Origin: Diphasiastrum complanatum
Lineage: Eukaryota; Streptophyta; Lycopodiopsida; Lycopodiales; Lycopodiaceae
Reading direction: 5' to 3'
Length of the DNA stretch: 60,000 nt
NCBI GenBank assembly: GCA_029204225.1
Contig: CM055112.1
Location: 44,403,634-44,463,633, forward strand
The notes under the pieces are model-generated. The model worked only from the letters and a program-made list of their open reading frames with translations, made no database searches and had not been told where the DNA came from. The position numbers were made by a program, and so were the translations under genes. Shown here piece after piece: positions 35,232 to 45,770 of this stretch. Each line of letters starts with the position of its first letter. Position 1 is the first letter of the stretch.

Positions 35232-38200
35232 ATGTCTTCAATGGGTTCATCCTTGTTGGAACCAAGTGAAAGATTGACCACTTCAAATTATTTAATTTGG
35301 AAAATGAGGATGGAGTCCATCTTGATCCTTCAAGACGTGATGGACATAGTTCTTGGCCTTGAAGAAGAACCGCAAGTTCTTCAAGAGGTTCAAAAATACA
35401 AAAAGAGAGCTAGGATGTCTCTCCACTACATTTTGATGAATGTCTCTAATGAGATATTGAGGGAGATAGTTACTTGTACAACAGCCAAAGAAGCTTGGGA
35501 TTGTCTCAAGACTATCTATGAGGCTAAGAATACCTCTAGGCTTCTCACTCTTAGGAATCAAATCTTTCAAAGTAGCCAAAAGAGTGATGAGAGTGCATCT
35601 AGTTATGTTTTGAGAGTAAAAGATATTCATAGAGAACTTGCTTGTATTGGTGATTCCATCAATCAAAATGAGCTAGTATAAGTCATTCTCAATGGCTTGA
35701 GAAGTGAATTTGATAACCTTGCCCAATCCTATGCCATTAAGGAGGAGCTACCAAGTTTGGAGACTCTCCAAAGTGTGCTAATTTTGGAAGAATCAAGACA
35801 AGAGTACAAGCTCTTGAGGATGGACAAGCTTTCTCTCACTCATAATGATGGCAAAGCTCTCTTTGCCGAGGATAAGCACAAAGGGAGGAGCAAGAACCAA
35901 CATCAACAATCCTCAAGCAAGGACAAAGTCAAATCCAAAGACAAAGATGAGGAGGAAGATGATTCCTCTAATGCTTCATCATCCAAGCTCAAGAAGAAGA
36001 AGATCAAGTGCTTTTATTGTGGCAAGAAAGGTCATTATGCCACCAATTGCTTCAAGAAGAAGAATCAACTCAAGCAAACCAACATTATTCATGAGAAGGA
36101 AGACACTATTGCAAGTGATGGAGAGGGATCTCTTATGGTCTCTAGTTTCTCATCTACTCCTTTCAAGAAGGACGGCCTATGGTATATTGATAGTGGAGCC
36201 TCTTCACATATGTGTAGCTCCAAGGACTCTTTCTCTTCTATTGCACCTTATGATGGAGTCAAGAAATCAATATACACTACAAATGATTATGAATGTCCTA
36301 TTGAAGGCATAGGGAACATTCCCTTGAAGCTTTCATCCTCTAAAGTTCTTTCTCTCTCTAAAGTTCTTTATGTACCTAAGCTTACCAAGAATCTTATTAG
36401 TGTTGGCCAATTGCTTGATAATGGCCTTGATGTAAAATTCAATGTTGATACTTGCACTATCAAGAAGAATGATGAGATACTTGCATTAGGATCTAGATTT
36501 GGTGGCATCTATAAACTAGATCCAAATGAGTATGTGAATGCTTGTAATGTTGCTCTTGTGAACAAGCTCTCTATGGAGGAATTATGGCATAGGAGGTTGG
36601 GACATCCCAACTACAAATCCATGCTCTCTATGATCAAAGAAGCCAAAGCTATTGGCTTGCCAAAGTCATTCTCCAAGAAGATCAAGCCTTTTGAGACTTG
36701 TGCTATGGCTAAATCTCACAAAAAGCCATTTACAAGATCTTCTTTCAAAAGCAAGCATCCTTTGGAGTTAATCCACTCAGATGTGCATTTCTCATCAACT
36801 ACAAGCAAGGGAAGAGCCACTTGTTTTGTTACTTTCATTGATGATTACACAAGATTCACTTGGATATATCTTCTTGCTTCTAAATCTATGGTGTTTGATC
36901 ATTTCCTTATTTTCAAAGCTTATGTAGAGAAGAAATTCTCATTCAAGATTAAAGCACTTAGAAGTGATGGAGGTGGTGAATATATCTCCAATAAATTTCA
37001 AGATTTTTGTGAGCTTGAAGGCATTAAAAGAGAGTTCTCTTGTGCCTACTCTCCATCTCAAAATGGAGTGGCCGAGAGAAAGAATAGATCTCTATGTGAA
37101 TGTGCAAAATCTATGAGAATTGAGGCACCTTTGCCCAAAGATTTTTGGGGAGAAGCCATTAATTGTGCAAATTAACTTTGCAATAGGCTCCCACATATAG
37201 CTCTTGGAGGAAAGTCACCATATGAAATCTTATTTTTGAAGAAGCCTAAGGTTGATCACCTTAGAGTTTTTGGATGCTTATGCTTTGTCCATATTCCCTT
37301 GGAAACAAGGAAGAAGGAAGATCCTAGTGCATGCAAAGGGATCATGGTTGGATACTCATCCACCAAGAAGGCCTATAGAGTCTTTATACTCTCTACTTCT
37401 CAAGTTATTGAAAGTAGAGATGTTGTCTTTCATAAAGATCAACACTCATCTTTTGAAGAGGCCGAGATCAAGAAATCTATGGATGCATCACCAATTATTG
37501 ATTTTGAAGACAATCATGATGTGATGGGGTCGAGATTTGAAGAAGACTCTCCTCGGATTTTTTCACCAAGAAGATCCATGAGAGATAGATCCGAGCCTAA
37601 GAGGCTCTCATATGTTGACAAAGGCAAACAAGTGGATCTTGATTTCACTAATTATGTTTTTTATGTCTCTCATGAAGAGCCAAAGAATGTACAAGAGGCA
37701 CTCAATACCAAGGAGTGGTATGATGCCATGAAGCAAGAGTATGATGCATTGATCACCAACAATACTTGGGAGCTTGTGGATCCTCCATCCAACAAGCATG
37801 TGATTGGTTGCAAGTGGGTATTTCGGATCAAGTTCAATCATGATGGAACCATCAACAAGCATAAAGCAAGATTATGTGCCAAAGGATTTTCTCAAGTCCA
37901 TGGTCTTGATTATGAGGAGACCTTTTCACCCATTGCAAAGATGGTGACAATAAAAATTCTTATTTCTCTTGCTTGTTTTTTCAAGTGGAAGGTGTTCCAA
38001 TTAGATGTATCCAATGCTTTTCTAAATGGTTATCTTGAGGAGGAGATCTATATGGAACAACCTCAAGGATTCATCAAGGTTGAGTCCAAAGTGTGCTTGC
38101 TCTTCAAAAGTCTTTATGGACTCAAGCAAGCACCAAGATCATGGTATTCAAGACTTAATTCTTTTTTTATCTCACTAGGATTTACTCTTAGTGACTATGA

Positions 38201-39171
38201 TCCTTCCATGTATCTAAAGTTTGTTAGCAATATTGTCATTCTTCTAGTTTATGTTGATTATATTATTCTTTGTGGAAGTTGTATCAAGCTAGTTGATGAA
38301 ACCAAGCTAGCACTTGGATGTGAGTTTAAAATGCAAGATCTAGGAGAGATGCATTACATCCTAGGCCTAGAAATTGATTTTTATGAAAAAATCATGTCTT
38401 TATATGCCAATCTAGATATGCTCACTCTATGTTGAAAAAATTCCATATGGAAAATTCTAAGAGCATAGATACTCCAATGAAGCAAATTGTAAAAGATCCT
38501 AATAAAGGTGATGAAAGATCCTTTGAGGACATCACACTTTTTAGGAGTCTTGTAGGCTCCTTGATTTGGCTTACCATTACTAGGCCCGATCTAAGTTTTT
38601 GTGTGCACAAATTGAGTCAATTTATGCAAGATCCTAAGATCCATCATTGGAAGATGGCCAAGAGGATTCTAAGATATGTATCTTCATCTTGTGATTATGG
38701 TCTACTATATAAAAGTGAAGATCTATCCATTATTGGCTACTCGGATTCGGACTTTGCAAGTAACAAGATGGATCGAAAGTCTATTAGTGCATACACTATC
38801 TTTCTTGGAGGCAATCTAATATCTTGGATTTTCAAAAAGCAAGATACTATATCTCTCTCTTCATGTGAGGCCGAGTACAAAGCACTCACTACAACTACCA
38901 AAGAAGTGCTTTGGATCAAGAGGTTATTAATGGAGATAAATTGCATCAAGGAGGATGATCTAACATCTCGGCCCAAGCTCTTGCCAATAATCCCATATTT
39001 CATGCAAGAAGCAAGCACGTAGAAGTGGCACACCATTTTTTGGGAGAAAAGCTTATTGGAAGAGAAATCTATTTGGAGCATCTACTCACCAAGCCTTTGA
39101 GCAAAAGTGTTTTCATCAAGCATAGATCTAATCTTGGAGTTATATCAAGATCAATGCTCAAATCTTCATAG
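35232..39171 (+). pseudogene. Copia Gag-Pol polyprotein with inactivating mutations
   Basis: I start at the Met at 35232, which aligns with the Gag start of the element at 2088. Domains in order: UBN2 gag; zinc knuckle CFYCGKKGHYATNC (about 36010); protease WYIDSGASSHM (36180); GAG-pre-integrase LWHRRLGHPNYK (36585), where the first Cys of the zinc pair appears to be Phe (PFETC); integrase with HSDVHFS, LRSDGGGEY and NGVAERKN giving D, D, E; reverse transcriptase from 37730 (WVFRIKFNHDG) to VYVDYIIL (38250), where YVDD has become YVDY; RNase H YSDSDFASNKMDRKS (38740) and SSCEAEYKAL. Lesions: TAA at 35679, TAA at 37173, a frameshift near 38400-38430, and a deletion with frameshift near 38960. 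Confidence 0.93.
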
Positions 39172-39180
39172 ATAATTTTT

Positions 39181-39189
39181 TAGGAGGAG
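39181..39189 (+). promoter_or_regulatory. Polypurine tract
   Basis: TAGGAGGAG immediately precedes the 3-prime LTR. Confidence 0.85.
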
Positions 39190-39901
39190 TGTGAAGAATT
39201 GAAAAAGATTATCTATGTTAGATATAGGGGTCTTATTTTTTTTACATCAAGCATCTAGGTGTAGGATGTTGATAGGAATAAATTTGGCATAGATGGCAAA
39301 TTATGCATTTCCACTTGTAATGCCACTATTGAGCCAAAATAGAGTAAGAGGCTAAACACGTTCCAATTAGAGTGTAGACAAGTGTAAAGCCCTTGTTTGA
39401 TGAATTCCAAGAGGTCCAATAGGATTTAGAGGTGGAACCTTGTGAGGTCCAATAAGAAATTGAGGTGTGCTTGAATATAGTCCAATAGAATTAAGAGGTG
39501 CATGGATCAATGGTCCAATAGGATCAAGAGGTGACAAAGTATGGTCCAATCATAGTTGAGCATAGTGGTACCTTGTGGATCTACTAGTATCATTGTACTC
39601 CTCATTTTGGATCTGATTGATTTGGTAATTTTATGGATTTTCTCTCTCTACCCGAGAGCTCATGATGCTTTTTCTCTCTATACCCGAGGAGAGCAGCTTG
39701 TTTTTACTTGGATTATTTTTTGAATACTTCCCACACGTGTGAGTGAGAGTTGGAAGTGATTGAAGCATGTAGTAGTGTGTTTTTTGCCATAGGATCTAAG
39801 ATTGATCTTGAATCTCAATCTAGTCTTGATCTTGGTGCATCTACACACCTTAGGAGACCACAAGTACATGTTGTGGACAATCCACACGTGTGAATTCAAC
39901 A
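39190..39901 (+). repeat. 3-prime LTR of the copia element
   Basis: 712 bases. A gap near 39640 removes about 30 bases present in the left copy. Confidence 0.93.
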
Positions 39902-39906
39902 AAATC

Positions 39907-40366
39907 CACTATATATAGTAGTGCTTTGTAATTCATTTACATGTCCATTTCAATAAAGTAAGTGGAATCTCTTTCAAATTGAAATTGGATGTCCTTGCTC
40001 TTCTTTTCTTGATCTATTTTTCATGCTTTATTTGGATTTGCTATTTGTTGGATTTATTAATTATTGGGATTGAATCTTCTTATACTTTTTATGAGAGAAG
40101 GGAAAGAGAGAGGGAAATAAGCTTGATCTAATGAATGTGTAGTGTTAATTGTTAGTGTTAGTAGATCGTAGTGTTAATCATAACAATAATTGTGAAATCA
40201 TTTGCATGTGCTTGAATTTGAACTATGCTATTGCTCTCATGGGAACGATTCTCCGCATGACAACATATTAATGCTCTTTATCGACTTTAATGCTTGATGT
40301 GCTTGGATCTAGGCTTGAAGGTGGATAGGAAATGCCCGCTACAATTTTGGTGCTGCTTCTAGGGAG
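39907..40366 (+). mobile_element. Right part of a gypsy-type LTR with primer site, host of the copia insertion
   Basis: CACTATATATAG at 39907-39918 looks like a TATA box. About 430 bases later TGGTGCTGCTTCTAGGGA (40348-40365) resembles the tRNA-Asp-type site TGGCGCCGTTGCCGGGGA (12 of 18). I read this as the R/U5 end of an LTR whose U3 part lies left of 33740. The body beyond is missing or replaced. Confidence 0.5.
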
Positions 40367-40605
40367 CTAAACCAATTTTTCATTTTTAGCATGTTTTTTA
40401 TTCAGCTTGGTATTGTGGATTGCTTGCTTGGAATCTATTTTGATTGTTGAGCAAGGAGTTCTAGATAGATCGTACAAGTTCGTGTGCTCGATACAAATCC
40501 GTTGGACCAGTTGCAGTTTGATACCAATGTCCTTTGTCTAAAAACACCCTTTGTGTCCAAAGGAACGCCATTAGGGCACAATGAATGGGCTACTTTCCCT
40601 AGAAG

Positions 40606-41871
40606 TGGTCCAGTATCACCGAACAGAGTCTATTTGTCTATCGTCTGTTCCCTATTGTGCTGCACGTGGAGACGAACCCGCAGCACCAAACGAGATTCCA
40701 AATCGTCCAGTACTCATTGAGAAATGTGCGCCCGAGCCATAAACCCTGAAAGTAGTATAGGGAAGTTAGGCCTATCACACCAGAAACTGGTCAAATCTGG
40801 TTGAAACCCCCCAGAACTTCGGACGAAAGGTGTCTACAAATTCGTGTACTCGACACAAAGCCACTGGACCACTTGCAATTCGATTTCGATGTCATTTGCT
40901 TGAAAATTGAGAAGGATAAGTAGGCTTCTAAAAATATAAGTCTCTTCACCCGAACTCCATCATTTACAAAAAAAAATTCGAATGAATCAAATTTTTCCAA
41001 GGGATTGAATTTTTCAAATGACTGGAATTTTTCGAAAGACTTGAATTTTTCAGAAGACTCGAATGTTTTCAATGGATTGAATTTTTCCAAAGGATCGAAT
41101 TTTTCCAATGACTTGAATTTTTTCAAATGATTGAATTTTTTTAAAGACCCAAATTTTTCTTAAGACTAGAATTTTTTTTGAAAAGACTCAAATTTTTGAA
41201 AAGACTCGAATTTTTCTAAAGGATCGAATTTTTCCACGGGATCAAATTTTTTTCAAAACCTCAAATTTTTTTGAAGATTCAATTTTTTTTTGGAAAGACT
41301 CGAATTTTTCCGAAGGCTCGAATTTTTTCAATGACCCGAATTTTTTCAAATGATTGAATTTTTCCAAAGACTCGAATTTTTGGAAAGACATAAATTTTTG
41401 GAAAGATTCGAATTTTTTGAAAGACTAGAATATTTTCAAATGATCGAATTTTTCCATAGACTCGAATTTTTTCAGACTCAAATTTTTTCAATGACTCGAA
41501 TTTTTTCGAAGGATCAAACTTTTCCGACCCAACGTTGAGATTGGCAAAGAAAGATACTCATTATTGAGGCTGAGCATCGAATTCCAACAAAACACACATG
41601 CATGCAAAACATATTCACTTTGAACTGTGGGCCGCCCGTTAACAGACATTTGCAAATACAAATCGCCTACCGCCCCCGTCAACCGTTTTATTAAGATACA
41701 CCCTATGCTATTGTTGGACATGGTTAAATTTTGACCCCTACTATGACCGAGATGTGTGATATATGTTAGATACTCGAGATGCGAGACGTGCTAGATCGGA
41801 CATCATCCAAATTATCGGCCGCCACCTAGATTGGGCTCCATTGCCCGTCAACGACGGGTACTCTTTACTAG
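40606..41871 (+). mobile_element. Helitron-like unit ending next to the NPF promoter
   Basis: The right end is a short hairpin CCCGTC-AAC-GACGGG (41844-41858), nine bases, then CTAG (41868-41871) followed by T inside a TA repeat. That is the structure of a Helitron 3-prime terminus. The same terminus recurs at 57008-57035. Both units also share an inner module (40606-40880 and 56650-56915, for example ACTTCGGACG and AGTACTCA blocks). The 5-prime end (expected TC after A) is not identified, so the left limit is the start of shared sequence. No helicase is present: non-autonomous. Confidence 0.65.
40975..41525. repeat. Degenerate minisatellite (GAATTTTTCCAAAGACTC-like)
   Basis: More than 25 variants of a unit of about 19-20 bases, GAATTTTTC(C/G)AAAGACTC, lie head to tail inside the Helitron-like unit. 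Open frames on both strands here are artefacts. Confidence 0.85.
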
Positions 41872-41894
41872 TATATATATATATATATATATAT
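41872..41894. repeat. (TA)n microsatellite at the Helitron junction
   Basis: The TA run starts at the T after CTAG. The second Helitron end is also followed by (TA)n at 57036-57061. Confidence 0.95.
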
Positions 41895-41925
41895 ACATAT
41901 GTGTGTATATCTATATCTGTCTAAG

Positions 41926-41933
41926 TATATATA
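41926..41933 (+). promoter_or_regulatory. Likely TATA box of the NPF gene
   Basis: TATATATAGG lies 85-92 bases upstream of the start codon, with a CT-rich initiator-like stretch (CTCTTCTTCT) about 20 bases downstream. It is only 55 bases right of the Helitron terminus. Confidence 0.55.
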
Positions 41934-42017
41934 GGAACCTCGGGATCTCTTCTTCTAAGATTGTTGTTCCCGTTTGGCTTGCATCTGGTGCAACAAGCAG
42001 AACGCCTATCGATCACA

Positions 42018-42062
42018 ATGCCTGCCAACAAACAATCAAGTGCTTCTACCAACAGTGATGCT
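42018..42062 (+). CDS. NPF exon 1
   Basis: Fifteen codons, MPANKQSSASTNSDA, end at a consensus donor GTAAGT, phase 0. The first ATG after the TATA-like box was taken as start. Confidence 0.75.
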
Positions 42063-45000
42063 GTAAGTTGATTGTCAAATGCTTGCGTAACTTGCACATG
42101 ATTTAATATTCTGCGAGACGAATGTGATGCTTCTGCTGTACACATTCGTCTCTACAGGTAATGTTGTAGAGCTTTCAGATGATGCTTGGTTATCTTGTAC
42201 ATGCTACATTTCGTTAATCATGGTCCCGTATGTAGGAACTTGAAACTCGTAGAGATTGTACAATTTGCTGTTTCATATCGAGTGTTGGTTTTGAGGCTTG
42301 TTCATTCGATTGGTTGCTACATAATGCAACTTTAGAGATAAAAACAATGATGGTCTAATGGTTGCGATTGCTACTGCTTTCTACCCATGGCTCTGATACT
42401 ATTGTCAAGCTCTGATGGACCAGATAACCTTTACAAAACCACTTCGAAGATCTTTTCAGCAACCAACAACAGATGTAGTCTCGGTGCATGCAGCTTTCAA
42501 AGCCTTCAGCAGCCATTCATACCTGTCTCTATCTAGTCCTGCGCCTAGCACGAAATACAAATTCTCTCGCTTTCCGTCCCTAAGAGCACATGCTAAGTCT
42601 AGATCTACACCTTATTTCATGGCTTCTCCAAGTCTAAATGAGAATAACATTTTGGGTAAAACTCGTGACATATCAAATCTTACTTTAGAGTTGACTACAT
42701 TGGTGTCTTGGTGAATGGTACAAACATTTCTTAACGTAAACTAGAATATACCGTTAATGGGTTTCAGTTTTCTCCTTAAAGCAGTTAATTTGCTTGGTTT
42801 TCGAAACTGGGATCTTCATATCTTGATCGGCCTAGTTGATCGTCCGCGTTCCGCAATGCTACTAAGTATGGTTCTGTTGACGCACTATTCTCGATCACAG
42901 TCCTGGAACTAAGGATCTATCTATCAGCCCGGTCTACGATATCGATGTAGACCAAAAGAGATTGCCCGAATTAGCTACTTGTGGGAAAGTCCAAGGAAAG
43001 TTTTCTGTTCGGGTGGACTGCTGCTCAGTCTTGTTAAGCCATCCAAAGCAATTGAGCTTGTTGGATTATGAAGCTGCAATTTTAGTCTCAGATCTAGAGA
43101 GACCCAAGACTTTTAACTTCTAGTAGTATCGTGTCAATCAGAACCTTTGCCATCATTGTTGCCTTATTAGATCAATTTGCCGAGCTAATAGCTCAAGCCT
43201 CAAGAGTATTCGTGCAAAGCGAAATTGAACGTCTGGATAAATTCCTGGATGCATTGTTCATTTCTGTTTATGCATATTCACGACTTACTAGCTCTGAGTT
43301 TTAAATTATGCATCGAGATGAATAGGTTAGTAGGGCTGACATAATTGACGTCTACAGGTAAACTTTGGCGAAAACAAAGATGAGAACTTGTCCTTTGAAA
43401 TTTCTCAGGCGGAGAAACAACAGGCTGTGGAATACACGAAAGATGGAAGTGTCGACATATTTGGAAACCCTGCCATCAGAGCAAAGTCCGGTGGTCTCAG
43501 CACACTTCCCCTCATACTAGGTGAAATTCCTTCCTCCATGTTTCTTGGATCGTAGACTGCATATGCATCGTACATGTTTGCATGCTGACCACAGATTGTA
43601 ACTTTCTAGTCTAGTTTCTTACCAGATTTCACTTCAATTCTGTATCCTGTAATGCTTATTGGTTTCCAAGGGGAGGCTCTGTATGCTCTAATGCTTATTG
43701 GTTTCCAAGGGGAGGCTCGAACTTGAGACCAAAGAAACTTTAGATGTCAAGCTAACCAATTCAGCCAACTCCCTTGGGTCCTGTATCCTGTAATGAAAGA
43801 TCGTGTACAATAAAGGAATTACTACAGCACAGCGTAAGAATTATTTGGAGAAGAAAGCACTCGGAAAAGAGCAGACTTCGGACATATTGTGCAGTCATGC
43901 TGGAAATCATCTCTTCTAAACAAGTGTGCTGTCAAGCTAACTTTAGGCTGGCTTTTCCTACATAGCATGCGCCACTAGTGAAAGAGGTCTAATTTCTAGA
44001 GATTATTGAAAACCTTATCGACTGAAATTTAAATACGAGTATGTTCGAGAACAATGGCCTTACCTGAGCAGTGAAAAGCTTGTACAAGATTGAGGGCTAG
44101 AACCAAAAAGACACACCTCACAGATTCGTCGTCCCCTGAATCTAAATCGTACTCCTACGAGGAACAATGTCATGTACTGACAAAGGGATGGCGTATACGA
44201 TTGACAAACCCGGCTCTCGGTAAGGATTGCCTACTCCCTGACATGCAGTGATGCACTCTTCACGGCTCTCACTCACAGTGCACTCCTTTGAGTACCTTCC
44301 CGGTCTCAGCGCTGCAGCGCTAGTACTCTTGACTCTCGAGTCTTTACGAGCAGAACAGCGCACAAATGAAAAGAAAAAGTGTGGTAGTGGTGTCCCACAC
44401 ACCATTACATGAGGAATGATATCACCATTTTAAAGAGATGGTATATCATCCCCATCTCTATTTATAAAGATGATGGTATCGTCTCATCGATGTAATACTT
44501 TGTATGTGTGTGAGATCTGGACTTCATGATCACACACACAGTCTGCTGTGTCCAGCGCATTTATGATATCTCCTTCTCCAGTCTCAGTCTGAAGGCCCTG
44601 CACTAGCGCACCTCTGCGCAGGCCTGCGGAGCACTCTCCAGTCTCACTCTCTCTCTTTCTTTCTTCCTGTTTTTTGCTCTCTCTCTCTCTCTCACTCGGG
44701 AGTCTTGGAGTCTGGGCTCTGCTTCAGAGCTCTCCTGTCTCTCACACTCAAGACTTCAGACCAGCACAGGTCTACTGAGCATTCGCTTTTTACGCTTCAG
44801 ACCAGTACTTTTTCTCTTCTCTCTCGCACTCCATCGCCTGCCTGCACATGGCTTTCTAGTCTCCAGAACAGTACTCTCTTCTCTCTCGCAGTAGCCTGCC
44901 CACATGCATCATGTGAATCTTCGTTGCATCCCATGATGGGCCTCCGCTTTACAACGTGCAATCCTTATCAAACATGGATGTTCAAGATATTGCACTTTGG

Positions 45001-45718
45001 AGATGTTCTAATTAAGTCAATTCCTGGATGTGCATCACATCCCCAACCAAATTTTTTGACATTTGGGAAATAGATAGAGTTCCTGGATTTGCACATGCAT
45101 CTCTTAATGACATTCCAAAAGGTGAGTCAACAAATGCTCTCTCTCTCTCTCTCTCTCTCATGCTTTAGCCTTCACAAACCTTCAAAGAAAGAGTCACAAA
45201 AAATGTATAGGTATCAATCGGTCGAACTATAGAAGACATATATCACATATGAAAAATATCCTCACCATGTGCCATATGCAAAGCCCACCGATTTGGCCAT
45301 AGGGTCTTGCACACTTCTCATGTATGTCGTTTTTTTTTACAAAGACTTTCTTAAATAGGTGTTAAAGTAAAGCCCCATTTCTTTTTGACAGATACGCTTT
45401 GTTTTTTCAGTCTTTCATTTTTTTAGCGATTTGATTGACACTATTGTCATAAGCAAATCTTACATACAGTCTTAATGTCTTGGAAATTTCTCATCTATGT
45501 TGTGACTTTTTTAGATCGGTGTTAAAGGGGAGCCCCCATTTCTTGTTATCTTTGATGTAGTAGCCACACGTGTATGCCAAAGCTTTTCGTAATAGTTCAA
45601 ATCAGCTTGTTTATAGACAAATTTTGTTTGTTGAGCCCCTCATTATTTTTTTTGACAACTAAATTGACTCATAAGACAAGTTCATCACATAGCATACTGT
45701 GATGAACTTGTCCAAAAT

Positions 45719-45770
<52 letters not shown>

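Larger units (their letters stand above)
33740..39901 (+). mobile_element. Nearly complete Ty1/copia element, TSD AAATC
   Basis: The LTRs at 33740-34475 and 39190-39901 both start TGTGAAGAATTGAAAA and end GTGAATTCAACA. The five bases outside are AAATC on each side (33735-33739, 39902-39906), and a TGGTATCAAAACC primer site follows the first LTR. The interior has gag, protease, integrase, reverse transcriptase and RNase H in standard copia order. Three in-frame stops or frameshifts and a catalytic change disable it. LTR difference is about 3 % by eye, plus a deletion of about 30 bases in the right copy. A related degraded copy lies inverted at 45780-46900. Confidence 0.95.

Noticed and set aside
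42415-42714. 99-codon frame between NPF exons 1 and 2 as an extra exon
   Set aside because: Exons 1 and 2 join in phase without it, it has no NPF similarity, and a reversed primer-site-like GGCTCTGATACTA just before it suggests LTR debris.
44142-44405. Minus-strand 87-codon frame in NPF intron 2
   Set aside because: No domain, and composition as in the surrounding repeat-like DNA with a TATA-like box. More likely part of an unassigned LTR.
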